NCBI RefSeq assembly: GCF_029689925.1
Contig: NZ_CP121445.1
Coordinates: forward strand, 535,001 to 599,000
Reading direction: 5' to 3'
DNA from: Anaerocolumna sp. AGMB13025
Lineage (GTDB): Bacteria; Bacillota; Clostridia; Lachnospirales; Lachnospiraceae
DNA length: 64,000 nt
A model generated the notes under the pieces. That model saw nothing but the letters and a program-made list of their open reading frames with translations. It did not search any database and was not told where the DNA came from. Position numbers and translations under genes: made by a program. This document shows positions 19,838 to 28,164 of this stretch, in pieces (within the stretch, counting starts at the first letter, position 1; each line of letters opens with the position of its first letter).

Positions 19838-19993
19838 GGGTTGACATTTGCAAAGAGTCAACCCTTATGTTATAATCTATTGTCAGTGAATTAACCTCAG
19901 GCAGCAGTGAGACCGAGGTTTAAACGGCATATAAAAGTGAGATTCAGTTAACAAATCGGTACGCGTAGATTACGCAGATGGGAGCACAAAAGG
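19838..19993 (+). promoter_or_regulatory. Promoter and short structured leader of the RNA methyltransferase gene
   Basis: A TATAAT at about 19871 is preceded by an inverted repeat built from GGGTTGAC and a GTCAACCC-like arm. The transcript leader then contains AACCTC...GAGGTT and GCGTA-GAT-TACGC hairpins before AAAGG and the start codon. It could be regulatory, but I recognise no known riboswitch. Confidence 0.4.
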
Positions 19994-21178
19994 ATGAGCC
20001 AGTATGAGTATTTGGCGCCATGCCATTTCGGCTTGGAAAGTGTTTTAAAGAAAGAGATAGATGATTTAGGATATGAAATAAAACAGGTGGAAGACGGAAG
20101 AGTTATATTTACCGGTGACGAATCGGCGGTAAGCAGGGCTAATATATTTTTAAGAACCACGGAGCGTATTTTATTAAAGGTGGATAAGTTTAGGGCAGAA
20201 TCTTTTGAGGAATTATTTGAAAAGACTAAGGCAATTCCCTGGGAAAATTATATTCCTGCCAACGGTAAGTTCTGGGTAGCGAAAGCCACCTCCATAAAAA
20301 GTAAATTATTCAGTCCCTCCGATATCCAGTCCATTATGAAAAAGGCTATCGTAGAACGACTTAAAAAAGTATATAAAATTGAATGGTTTCCGGAAGACGG
20401 CAATGAATTCCCTATCCGGGTTACCTTTATGAAAGATGAAATAACCATTGGAATAGATACTTCCGGTGAATCTCTTCATAAACGCGGATATCGTAAGCTT
20501 GCAAGTAAAGCTCCAATTACGGAGACCCTGGCTGCAGCCTTAATACTGCTGACACCCTGGAATAAAGACAGGATTCTCATAGACCCTTTCTGCGGCAGCG
20601 GTACAATACCAATTGAAGCTGCTATGATAGGAGCTAATATAGCACCTGGTATGAACCGTTCCTTCCTGTCCGAAAACTGGAGTGGGTTAATTCCTAAAAA
20701 AGCCTGGTACTCTGCTATTGAAGAAGCAAATGATGTGAGGAGAACTGCTGTGGATATGACGATCCAGGGCTATGACCTGGACGGCGAAATAGTAAAAGCA
20801 GCCAGACAAAATGCGGCTTTGGCAGAAGTGGATCAATATATTCATTTTCAGCAGAGGTCGGTAAGCGATTTAAGCCATAACAAAAAATATGGCTTTATAA
20901 TAACAAATCCCCCGTATGGTGAGCGACTAGAGGAAAAAGAAGCTCTGCCGGGATTATATAAAGAGATAGGCAGAACATTTAATGCACTGGATGCCTGGTC
21001 TTATTTTATTATCACCAGTTATGAGGATGCTCAGAAATATATCGGAAGAAAAGCAGATAAAAACCGTAAAATTTATAATGGTATGCTTAAGACGTATTTC
21101 TATCAATTTATGGGTCCAAGACCACCGAAAAGAGATACCAAGGATAATTTTCCTCAGAATAATAATACAATATCATAG
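19994..21178 (+). CDS. THUMP-domain RNA N2-guanine methyltransferase (RlmL/YpsC family)
   Basis: The 394-aa protein has an N-terminal ferredoxin-like/THUMP RNA-binding region (about 1-160) and a C-terminal class I S-adenosylmethionine methyltransferase domain with DPFCGSGTIPIEAA (motif I) and the catalytic NPPYGERL. This is the single-domain Firmicute form of the enzyme that methylates guanine in 23S rRNA. The exact target base cannot be told from sequence. Confidence 0.92.
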   Translation: MSQYEYLAPCHFGLESVLKKEIDDLGYEIKQVEDGRVIFTGDESAVSRANIFLRTTERILLKVDKFRAESFEELFEKTKAIPWENYIPANGKFWVAKATSIKSKLFSPSDIQSIMKKAIVERLKKVYKIEWFPEDGNEFPIRVTFMKDEITIGIDTSGESLHKRGYRKLASKAPITETLAAALILLTPWNKDRILIDPFCGSGTIPIEAAMIGANIAPGMNRSFLSENWSGLIPKKAWYSAIEEANDVRRTAVDMTIQGYDLDGEIVKAARQNAALAEVDQYIHFQQRSVSDLSHNKKYGFIITNPPYGERLEEKEALPGLYKEIGRTFNALDAWSYFIITSYEDAQKYIGRKADKNRKIYNGMLKTYFYQFMGPRPPKRDTKDNFPQNNNTIS

Positions 21179-21187
21179 ATAAGTAAG

Positions 21188-21308
21188 AAATAAACACCTC
21201 ATACATCTAAAAAGAATGCTTTAATAAAATGTTTGATAAGTAATCATTTTATTAAAGCATTCTTCTATAGATGTATTTTATTTATACAAAGTCAAGAAGG
21301 TGTTTATT
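21188..21308. repeat. Nested palindromic element between convergent genes
   Basis: Arms nest from outside in: AATAAACACCT with AGGTGTTTATT, ACATCTA with TAGATGT, and a perfect 19-bp stem AGAATGCTTTAATAAAATG (21213-21231) with its complement (21245-21263) around a 13-nt loop. The element lies between the methyltransferase (+) and lipase (-) genes and probably ends transcription from both sides. The outermost arms are longer than needed for a terminator. Confidence 0.75.
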
Positions 21309-21371
21309 ACAAATGTTTGCCTTTATACTTTAGATTATTCACAAATACGAGTAGGGCGTTCTTTAGTAAAT

Positions 21372-22289
21372 CTAGAGTTGTTTCATAATCCAGGTCTGAA
21401 TATCCTTCATAATTTCATCTGCATTAAGTTCCTGAAGCAATTCATGTCTGCATTCTGGATACAGCTTACCGGTAACACGGTTATAACCCCACTTATTATA
21501 TAAAGAAAGCATATGTTTTACTTCTTTGCCATTACCCCCCACAGGATCACAACCGCCGGAAATAACCAGGATGGGCAGGGAATTTCGTGTCTTTTTCATC
21601 AGCGAAGTGTTTGAAGCATTCGATACTAACATTAACAGGTCATGATAAAAGCTTATCGTACAGATATAGCCGCAGTAAGGATCATGTATATAGGCGCCGA
21701 CAGACGGGTTGTTTCTTGAAAGCCAGTCAAAGGAAGTACGGGTAATCAGGCTTGAATAGGATTTCCCGCCAAACATCATCGTATTAAGGAAGGGTGACCG
21801 GTGGGTAGGTCCATAGAGAAATTGGATCATTGCAGCAAGTGCCTTTCCAGGTCTGGTTTTAAGCCTGGAAGGATGAGTGGTTCCACACAAGATAACACCA
21901 TCCATACCATCGTACTGCTGTATAACATTACGGGCAATTAGGGAACCCATGCTGTGTCCCATCAGGATCAGTTTATTGCTCCGCTTATTCTGATTGACAT
22001 GCTGTAGGATTAAAAGAGCGTCTTCAACAACTTTTTTATAACCTTTCGATTCACTAAAGTATCCTAATTCTTTCATAAGTTTATCCGTACCATGTCCCCG
22101 GTGGTCATATAGGTAAACGTCAATATCATTGGCGTTTAAAAATTTGACAAAGGGATAATAGCGTTTATGGTGTTCGGCCATTCCATGTAAAATTACAATA
22201 CTTGCTTTTGGTTCCGCTGCACTGAAAAAATGATACAAAATGGACTTATATCCATCTTTTTGTACAATCAGTTCTGCATTTGAATCCAT
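21372..22289 (-). CDS. Alpha/beta hydrolase, monoacylglycerol lipase-like
   Basis: The 305-aa protein is a cytoplasmic serine hydrolase of the S33/Hydrolase_4 group. It has the oxyanion-loop VILHGMAEHHKRY, YDHRGHG, the nucleophile elbow GHSMG (Ser113), an Asp in SGGCDPVG and a His in ECRHEL. It likely hydrolyses monoacylglycerols or lysophospholipids. An upstream ATG at 22313 is in frame, but GGAAAGGGG lies seven bases before the ATG at 22289, which I chose. A palindrome lies just upstream at 22316-22332. Confidence 0.88.
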   Translation of the reverse strand: MDSNAELIVQKDGYKSILYHFFSAAEPKASIVILHGMAEHHKRYYPFVKFLNANDIDVYLYDHRGHGTDKLMKELGYFSESKGYKKVVEDALLILQHVNQNKRSNKLILMGHSMGSLIARNVIQQYDGMDGVILCGTTHPSRLKTRPGKALAAMIQFLYGPTHRSPFLNTMMFGGKSYSSLITRTSFDWLSRNNPSVGAYIHDPYCGYICTISFYHDLLMLVSNASNTSLMKKTRNSLPILVISGGCDPVGGNGKEVKHMLSLYNKWGYNRVTGKLYPECRHELLQELNADEIMKDIQTWIMKQL

Positions 22290-22315
22290 ACTAGAACCCC
22301 TTTCCTGCCCCATTG

Positions 22316-22332
22316 ATCAATCGTTGATTGAT
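22316..22332. promoter_or_regulatory. Palindromic operator-like site before the lipase gene
   Basis: ATCAATC-GTT-GATTGAT is a perfect 7-bp inverted repeat with a 3-bp centre. It lies about 30 bases upstream of the chosen lipase start, near where transcription should begin. It could bind a dimeric repressor. Confidence 0.5.
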
Positions 22333-22566
22333 ATATGATATAATATGATATATGCGGTATATGGAAGAACAATACTACTTTGCTTCTATTATACCAAAAA
22401 CATGTAAAATATGCAAATTTATTCCATTAAATGCCATAAAAATCATCATTCCTAATACCTGATAATATAAGAAGAGGAAACCATGGATAAAATTTTTGTA
22501 ATATCAAAAACTATATTGTAGAATTTTATAATGCATAGTATAATTCTCATATCAGGGGGAAAGTAA

Positions 22567-23883
22567 ATGGATGAAAAACTTCTTAGACATATGGCTGTCA
22601 ACAGTGTTGCATTAATGTTAGTGGTAGTTTTGATATCTGTTGTAATATCACACTATGACCAAACTTTAACCTATGCAGACAGCAATCGTTTAAACGGCGA
22701 TTCCTCGAATCCGGAATCAGATAAGGGGAACTTGCTGCCTACTGATTCCGGTAAGGCGGGAGATTCGGATAAGAAGGCGTTATATGATGGTAACATACTA
22801 GATAAACTGGGAGATAAATACCTGGTTATTAAGAAACCGGACAAAGCTCAATATACGGTTGATATAGAAGACCTTTACATGGACAGAAGCATACGCCTGA
22901 CTATTCCGGGGGTTAAAAAAGAAACCTTTGACGGAACTTCTCTTGTGAGAATAAATCAGGACACGGAATTTACCGGCACACCAGGGAGCAAAGTCTCCCA
23001 AAGAATGGATGCCTCTAAATCCAAGCAAGGCAGTGAGACAGCTCCCATCCAAACAAGTCTTAACAAGGACTCAGAGAATGAAAGGTTGTTAATACCAAAA
23101 GTAATATCTGCAAACGGTAAAATAACGGATTATGGTACTGTTTCTCAGACACCTTTATCTGATCCAGTAAAAGATTACAGTATTGAATACAGACAGGAAG
23201 AGATTGACCACCAATATACTGTAACCATTAACATAGCGCTGGATTTTATATATGCACCGGTGCTTTATCAGGATGAAGCAAATATCTATGTGGATTTAAG
23301 GCGCCCTAAGGATGTTTATGACAAAATAGTTGTCATTGATGCTGGTCATGGCGGCAAGGATTGCGGGACCTTCTCAAAAGGAGAGCAGTATTATGAGAAG
23401 GATATGAATCTTAGTATGATATTAAAACTTAAGGAAATACTGGACCAGGAAGATTATAAGGTATATTATACAAGGACTGGGGATAATACTATTTTTTTAA
23501 ATCCCAGAGTTAATTTTGCTAATGACGTAGAGGCGGATTTATTCATAAGTCTTCATTGCAATTCCAGCGAATCAGCAGAGCCTTATGGTTCTGAGGTCTT
23601 ATATAACGAGAATCAGCAGGGAGCTGGATTTTTGTCGGAACAACTGGCAGAGATAGCCTTCGAAGAAATCAAAAAGGTGACCCACAGAGTCAACCGGGGA
23701 CTGGTGCCAGGCAGTGAAATGGTTATTGTAGGTAAGTCAAAAGTTCCGGTGGTTCTAATAGAGGTAGCATTTATGTCCAACCAGGAGGATTTGAATTTCC
23801 TGTTAAAGGATGAAAATCAAAGGGCCATTGCAGAAGCTGTGAACAGAGTGATTTTAAGGTCTTTTGATAAAATGAAAAAATAA
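22567..23883 (+). CDS. N-acetylmuramoyl-L-alanine amidase (Amidase_3)
   Basis: The 438-aa protein has one N-terminal membrane helix (about 10-28), a polar linker, an AMIN-like beta domain (about 150-245) and a C-terminal zinc amidase domain from residue 256. The zinc ligands appear as His in DAGHGG, Glu in YYEKDMN and His in SLHCN, and the catalytic Glu in LIEVAFMSN. It cleaves the amide bond between MurNAc and the stem peptide. It heads an apparent operon with rdgB and yfcE. A role in cell separation or sporulation is inferred. Confidence 0.92.
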   Translation: MDEKLLRHMAVNSVALMLVVVLISVVISHYDQTLTYADSNRLNGDSSNPESDKGNLLPTDSGKAGDSDKKALYDGNILDKLGDKYLVIKKPDKAQYTVDIEDLYMDRSIRLTIPGVKKETFDGTSLVRINQDTEFTGTPGSKVSQRMDASKSKQGSETAPIQTSLNKDSENERLLIPKVISANGKITDYGTVSQTPLSDPVKDYSIEYRQEEIDHQYTVTINIALDFIYAPVLYQDEANIYVDLRRPKDVYDKIVVIDAGHGGKDCGTFSKGEQYYEKDMNLSMILKLKEILDQEDYKVYYTRTGDNTIFLNPRVNFANDVEADLFISLHCNSSESAEPYGSEVLYNENQQGAGFLSEQLAEIAFEEIKKVTHRVNRGLVPGSEMVIVGKSKVPVVLIEVAFMSNQEDLNFLLKDENQRAIAEAVNRVILRSFDKMKK

Positions 23884-23900
23884 AGGGTAAGAGGAAACGT

Positions 23901-24524
23901 ATGAGGAACAGGATAATATTTGCTACGACCAATGAAGGTAAATTAAAAGAAATCCGTTTGATTTTAAAGGATCTGGATTATGATATTATATCGATGAAAG
24001 ATGCGGGGATTTGTATTGATATTGTAGAAGACGGCAGTACATTTGAAGAAAATGCCATTATAAAAGCCAGAACAATCATGGAACTTACCGGTGAAATGGT
24101 ACTGGCAGATGATTCCGGGCTTGAAGTTGATGCCATGGATAAAGCACCTGGAATTTATTCTGCACGGTTTCTTGGTGAAACTACTTCTTATGATATAAAA
24201 AATAATTATATACTTGACCAGCTAAAGGGTCTGCCCTTAGAAGAGAGAAGTGCAAGGTTTGTATGCGTCATAGCCTGCGCATTTCCAGATGGGGAAATTG
24301 TTACGAAAAGAGCAACAATTGAAGGGTTTATTGGTAATGAAATAGCGGGGGATGGCGGTTTTGGATATGACCCGATCTTTTGGGTGCCGGAGTACGGATG
24401 CACCTCAGCCGAGCTGTCCACAGATATAAAAAATAAGATCAGTCACAGAGGAAAAGCCCTGGAAGCAATGAAAGATGTGATACGGGCATATGAAAAATCC
24501 GGAGAAAAAATTTCACATTTATAA
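23901..24524 (+). CDS. rdgB: XTP/dITP diphosphatase (RdgB/HAM1 family)
   Basis: The 207-aa protein has the family motifs FATTNEGKLKEI at the N-terminus, ADDSGLEVDA, GFGYDPIFW and SHRGKAL. It removes non-canonical purine nucleotides (XTP, dITP) from the pool by hydrolysing them to the monophosphate. The ATG is 17 bases after the amidase stop, and the YfcE gene follows after another 17 bases. Confidence 0.96.
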   Translation: MRNRIIFATTNEGKLKEIRLILKDLDYDIISMKDAGICIDIVEDGSTFEENAIIKARTIMELTGEMVLADDSGLEVDAMDKAPGIYSARFLGETTSYDIKNNYILDQLKGLPLEERSARFVCVIACAFPDGEIVTKRATIEGFIGNEIAGDGGFGYDPIFWVPEYGCTSAELSTDIKNKISHRGKALEAMKDVIRAYEKSGEKISHL

Positions 24525-24541
24525 ATTAGGCTGGAGTTTAT

Positions 24542-25021
24542 ATGAAAATATTAATAGTAAGTGACTCTCACGGAAGGAATACGAATCTTGAGAAGGTATT
24601 GGAAAAAGTAAAACCGATTGATGTATTCCTTCACCTAGGTGATTTTGAAGGCAGTGAAGAGTATATCAGAAAGATTGTGGGCTGCAGGGCAGAGATGGTT
24701 CCGGGGAATAATGATTACTTTACCGGACTTGAAAAGGACAAGTTATTGACATTGGGTAATTACACAATATTTCTTACTCATGGGCACCGGTATGGTGTGA
24801 ATTTCGGTACAGAACGATTAAAAGAGATTGCATTGCAGTATGGTGCCGATATTGCGATATTCGGACATACCCATAGACCTCTTATTGATATGAGTGGTGC
24901 CGTCTGGGCTGTTAACCCGGGAAGTATAACCCAGCCCCGGCAGGAGGGCGGAAAACCTTCTTACATTATTATGGAGATCGATCAGAACGGGCAGGCACAT
25001 TTTACTTTGAATTATTTATAA
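24542..25021 (+). CDS. YfcE/MJ0936-family metallophosphoesterase
   Basis: The 159-aa protein has the calcineurin-like metal motifs in order: SDSHGR, LGDFEG, PGNND, THGH and FGHTHRP. It is a small cytoplasmic phosphodiesterase of broad in vitro specificity; the natural substrate is unknown. It is the last gene of the amidase-rdgB unit, as in many Clostridia. Confidence 0.93.
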   Translation: MKILIVSDSHGRNTNLEKVLEKVKPIDVFLHLGDFEGSEEYIRKIVGCRAEMVPGNNDYFTGLEKDKLLTLGNYTIFLTHGHRYGVNFGTERLKEIALQYGADIAIFGHTHRPLIDMSGAVWAVNPGSITQPRQEGGKPSYIIMEIDQNGQAHFTLNYL

Positions 25022-25129
25022 ATAAAGGGTTAACAATAGGACTATAAAAGCAATAAAGCCGGATAGCACCCTGTAAACACCTTTCTTTTCAATTTAGTAG
25101 TAAAATGCTAAAAAAAATTAAAAAAGTTG

Positions 25130-25158
25130 TTGACAATATAGAATCCCTATTATATAAT
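25130..25158 (+). promoter_or_regulatory. Strong sigma-A promoter of the second tRNA cluster
   Basis: TTGACA (25130-25135) and TATAAT (25153-25158) are perfect consensus boxes separated by 17 bp, about 42 bases before tRNA-Pro. An A/T-rich run just upstream could act as an UP element. Confidence 0.9.
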
Positions 25159-25199
25159 AGTTCTTGCGTCACGGACGACAAGAAAAAATTCTTATAAAG

Positions 25200-25274
25200 C
25201 GGGGTGTAGCGCAGCTTGGCTAGCGCGTTTGATTTGGGATCAAGAGGTCGCAGGTTCGAATCCTGTCACCCCGA
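25200..25274 (+). tRNA. trnP: tRNA-Pro (TGG)
   Basis: Acceptor CGGGGTG pairs with CACCCCG, and anticodon TGG sits in ATTTGGGAT. CCA is not encoded. Confidence 0.97.
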
Positions 25275-25342
25275 TTGAATCATCTTATAAGAAGTGATTT
25301 CTTGGATAAGAATTATGAAGCAACAAGCGTTTTATGAAATAT

Positions 25343-25413
25343 GCGGGTGTAGTTCAATGGTAGAACACTAGCCTTCCAAGCTAGATACGTGGGTTCGATT
25401 CCCATCACCCGCT
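25343..25413 (+). tRNA. trnG: tRNA-Gly (TCC)
   Basis: Acceptor GCGGGTG pairs with CACCCGC, and anticodon TCC sits in CCTTCCAAG. Confidence 0.97.
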
Positions 25414-25441
25414 TGATGTGTGTAACAGCATATCTTAAAGT

Positions 25442-25515
25442 GTGCTAGTAGCTCAGTTGGATAGAGCAATGGCCTTCTAAGCCATGTGTCGGGGGTTCGA
25501 ATCCCTTCTGGCACG
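25442..25515 (+). tRNA. trnR: tRNA-Arg (TCT)
   Basis: Acceptor GTGCTAG pairs with CTGGCAC with one wobble. Anticodon TCT sits in CCTTCTAAG. Confidence 0.96.
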
Positions 25516-25638
25516 TTTTTTTATCTTGAACGGTTTAATCATAAGAATGATATACAATCATATTACTTTTGTTTGTAAAATTAACTAACATATTATAGTA
25601 TGATATCGGACAAGATAAAGATAACGTAATTGAATACG

Positions 25639-25712
25639 GTGGGTATAGCGCAGTTGGTTAGCGCGCCAGATTGTGGCTCTGGAGGCCAAGGGTTCGAATC
25701 CCTTTATCCACC
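25639..25712 (+). tRNA. trnH: tRNA-His (GTG)
   Basis: Acceptor GTGGGTA pairs with TATCCAC, and anticodon GTG sits in ATTGTGGCT. A G at 25638 can serve as the encoded G-1 opposite the discriminator C, as expected for tRNA-His. Confidence 0.96.
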
Positions 25713-25727
25713 CTGGTTTGAAACCTT

Positions 25728-25799
25728 TGGGCTGTCGCCAAGCGGTAAGGCACAGGACTTTGACTCCTGCAGTCGCTGGTTCGAATCCAGCTAGCCCAG
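25728..25799 (+). tRNA. trnQ: tRNA-Gln (TTG)
   Basis: Acceptor TGGGCTG pairs with TAGCCCA, and anticodon TTG sits in ACTTTGACT. Confidence 0.96.
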
Positions 25800-25839
25800 T
25801 TTCTGATTAATTAGATTAATCAGAATATATAAATTAGAT

Positions 25840-25912
25840 GGGATATTAGCTCAGTCGGTAGAGCACTTGACTTTTAATCAAGGTGTCCCGGGTTCGAATC
25901 CCGGATGTCTCA
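25840..25912 (+). tRNA. trnK: tRNA-Lys (TTT)
   Basis: Acceptor GGGATAT pairs with ATGTCTC with G-T wobbles. Anticodon TTT sits in ACTTTTAAT. Confidence 0.96.
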
Positions 25913-25939
25913 TTTTTATTTTTTTTTATTAGTTATTAT

Positions 25940-26019
25940 GCGGATGTGGCGGAACTGGCAGACGCGCTAGACTTAGGATCTAGTGGGAGACCGTGCAGGT
26001 TCAATTCCTGTCATCCGCA
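25940..26019 (+). tRNA. trnL: tRNA-Leu (TAG)
   Basis: Acceptor GCGGATG pairs with CATCCGC, and anticodon TAG sits in ACTTAGGAT. The variable arm is short for a class II tRNA (80 nt in total). Confidence 0.95.
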
Positions 26020-26030
26020 GTAGAGAGAGA

Positions 26031-26067
26031 AAGACCTCGTAAGTTTTGTGCTTACGGGGTCTTTTTA
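26031..26067 (+). terminator. Rho-independent terminator of the second tRNA cluster
   Basis: AAGACC-TCGTAAG pairs with CTTACGGGGTCTT around a short loop and is followed by TTTT. It sits 12 bases after tRNA-Leu. Confidence 0.9.
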
Positions 26068-26265
26068 ACGATTTGAGGAGACAAGGGACTTGTCTTAAGC
26101 TCAGTAATATTTATTGAAGTTATATGGTTTGAATAACCGGTATAAAACGGTAAAGAATAATAAACGCAGAGGGATATGGTCTACCGGTACTTACTATAAG
26201 TCAAGCGGCATTGGATAGGATACTCTTTATCAGTAGTTACATATTATTTGAAGGAGATTAACCTT

Positions 26266-27114
26266 ATGGATAAAATTGCACTAATTACAGATTCGGCTTG
26301 TGACATCGATTTAGAAACTGTGAATCAATATAATATACGTATTTTGCCTTTCAAGATTATATATAGTGACAGGGAATATACGGACAAGGTAGATATTACA
26401 CCGGAAGAGATTTACGAAAATATGAACATCGAAATACCAAAGTCTTCCTTGCCGGCTATGGAGGATATCGAGAGGATTTATAAGAAATTAGCAGAAGAGA
26501 ACTATACGCATGTCATAGCGGTGGTTATCTCAAGTGGTTTATCCGGTACGTATAATGCATTTAAACTGGTCAGTGAACAATTCCCGGAGATAAAAACCTA
26601 TGTGTATGATACCAAATCAACTTCTGTGTGCGAAGGTATTATATTGAAACAATGCGGTGAACTTATTAACGCAGGGAAAAGCTTTCAGGAAATAGCCAAT
26701 CAAATTCCTGAGATGAAAAAGCGGATGCACTTCTTCTTTGTCTTTGGTACGCTAGAGTATGCAAAAAAGGGGGGCAGGATAGGAAAAATCTCTGCAACCA
26801 TCGGTGATTTTCTGGATATCAAACCAATTGTCGGTTTTGATGAAGACCATGGACAATGTTACACCTATGCTAAGGTCAGGGGAAGAAATAAATCCTTAAA
26901 TAGACTGACGGAGTTAGGGAAGGAAACCGCTGAACAGAAACAATGTGATGCCTATATCGTTCATGGTAATTCAAAAGAAGATGCAGAAAAAGTTTACGAG
27001 CAGTTAATAAAGCTTCCCAGTATTAAACATGTATACCTGATTGGACAGATCAGTGCCATAGTAGGAGTTTATTCCGGGCCGGGAACCATAGGTGTTTGTT
27101 ATGTAGAGCAATAA
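26266..27114 (+). CDS. DegV family fatty-acid-binding protein (FakB-like)
   Basis: The 282-aa protein has the DegV signature: the N-terminal ALITDSACD, a conserved SGLSGTYNAF segment for the carboxylate of the fatty acid, and AKKGGRIGK. Family members present acyl chains to the FakA kinase for phosphorylation. AAGGAGA lies before the ATG at 26266; the in-frame TTG upstream is part of that ribosome site region and was rejected as start. It stands alone between a tRNA cluster and a terminator. Confidence 0.92.
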   Translation: MDKIALITDSACDIDLETVNQYNIRILPFKIIYSDREYTDKVDITPEEIYENMNIEIPKSSLPAMEDIERIYKKLAEENYTHVIAVVISSGLSGTYNAFKLVSEQFPEIKTYVYDTKSTSVCEGIILKQCGELINAGKSFQEIANQIPEMKKRMHFFFVFGTLEYAKKGGRIGKISATIGDFLDIKPIVGFDEDHGQCYTYAKVRGRNKSLNRLTELGKETAEQKQCDAYIVHGNSKEDAEKVYEQLIKLPSIKHVYLIGQISAIVGVYSGPGTIGVCYVEQ

Positions 27115-27143
27115 ATTTTGAAACGAAAAGATCATATTACTTA

Positions 27144-27192
27144 GATATCCGCCTGAAACTAGTATTAGCTTGATCAGGCGGATTAATATCTT
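27144..27192. terminator. Bidirectional terminator between DegV and PPOX genes
   Basis: AGATATCCGCCTGA pairs with TCAGGCGGAT-TA-ATATCT around an 18-nt loop, with TTTT on the right. It lies between convergent genes and should serve both. Confidence 0.8.
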
Positions 27193-27202
27193 TTGAAAAT
27201 TA

Positions 27203-27598
27203 TTATAACTGAACTTCTTCTTTGCCGCCGCTTATATTATAGATGGTTGCAGTAGCTTCGGTAAAATAAAGAACTGCTAATATACCGTCGTCGATGCTGT
27301 ACATTTTCTCTAAACCAGGCTGAGCCTTTAACATAGCTTCCTTGGCTTCTCTTCTGTCATCGGGTACTAACTTGCCGGCAATACGGATCCAATTGTAGGA
27401 CTTGTCCATAGAAGTAATCTCTACCTTGGGATTCTTAAGAATCTGAGCATATACCTCCTTCTTATTGTTTGTACTGATATAAACTTTTCCTTCCCATTCC
27501 ATAACTGCACCAAAGGGGCGTACGCGGGGCTGGTCATCTTCTACGGTAGCTAAGTAAAAAGTCTGGCTGTCTGCTAAAAATTGAGCTGCTTTATTCAT
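27203..27598 (-). CDS. Pyridoxamine 5'-phosphate oxidase-related flavin-binding protein
   Basis: The 131-aa protein is a split-barrel FMN-binding fold: FYLATVEDDQPRVRPFG at the N-terminus, then VYISTNNKKEVYAQI and VEITSMD. It probably uses FMN in a reductase or detoxification role rather than vitamin B6 synthesis. It is transcribed away from an HxlR regulator at 27800, which probably controls it. Confidence 0.88.
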   Translation of the reverse strand: MNKAAQFLADSQTFYLATVEDDQPRVRPFGAVMEWEGKVYISTNNKKEVYAQILKNPKVEITSMDKSYNWIRIAGKLVPDDRREAKEAMLKAQPGLEKMYSIDDGILAVLYFTEATATIYNISGGKEEVQL

Positions 27599-27691
27599 GA
27601 TATTGTTCCTTTCATTAATCTATGTTATAATGCTTTACAGAACAATTATAGCAGATATAAAAGTTCTAACAAGTACGATTATTTTATTGTG

Positions 27692-27712
27692 TTAGTATAA
27701 AATATATACTAA
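27692..27712. promoter_or_regulatory. Palindromic operator between PPOX and HxlR genes
   Basis: TTAGTATA and TATACTAA form a perfect 8-bp inverted repeat with a 5-bp centre, about 90 bp from each start codon. HxlR-type regulators bind such TACT/AGTA-like palindromes in divergent promoters. A second, looser repeat (TCTAACA ... TGTTAGT) overlaps it on the left. Confidence 0.65.
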
Positions 27713-27799
27713 GCAGTTGTCAGGATTACATTGCTAAGGTTTAAATATCTGAATGATAATTAAATTATAGCGAATAAACGAAACAGAAAGGAAATTTAC

Positions 27800-28150
27800 A
27801 TGGAGCAGGAAGTTGACTTATTCGGAGTCTGCCCGTATACTACGGCGCAGAAAATCTTTACAGGCAAATGGGCTATTTTGATTATTTTTCATTTAACCGA
27901 AAAAACCCATCGCTTTGGCGAACTGCAGCGTAAAATACCGGGTATTACCCAGGCTGCACTGACAAAGCAGCTGCGTACTCTGGAGGAATATGGCATGATT
28001 AACAGGTATGTTTATCCGGAAGTCCCTCCGAAAGTGGAGTATTCCCTTACAGAGATTGGAAGGGAATTCATTCCGGTACTGAAGCAGTTCAACAGTTTCG
28101 GAACGAAATATATTACGTATCTAAAAAGCAGAGAAACCACCCAAAAGTAA
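27800..28150 (+). CDS. HxlR-family winged-helix regulator
   Basis: The 116-aa protein has the HxlR pattern: a conserved N-terminal Cys (VCPYTTAQ, Cys near residue 11), KWAILIIFHL, RFGELQRKIPGITQAALTKQLR as recognition region, and EYSLTEIGREF wing. The cysteine suggests redox or electrophile sensing, as in YodB/HypR. It is divergent from the flavin-binding protein, and a palindrome lies between them. The peptidase gene follows after 14 bases. Confidence 0.92.
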   Translation: MEQEVDLFGVCPYTTAQKIFTGKWAILIIFHLTEKTHRFGELQRKIPGITQAALTKQLRTLEEYGMINRYVYPEVPPKVEYSLTEIGREFIPVLKQFNSFGTKYITYLKSRETTQK

Positions 28151-28164
28151 AGGATAACATACAC

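Noticed and set aside
22316-22332. Membership of the lipase palindrome in the GATTGAnnnnTCAATC group
   Set aside because: The half-sites are in the opposite order (ATCAATC then GATTGAT) with a different spacing, so it was kept as a separate site.
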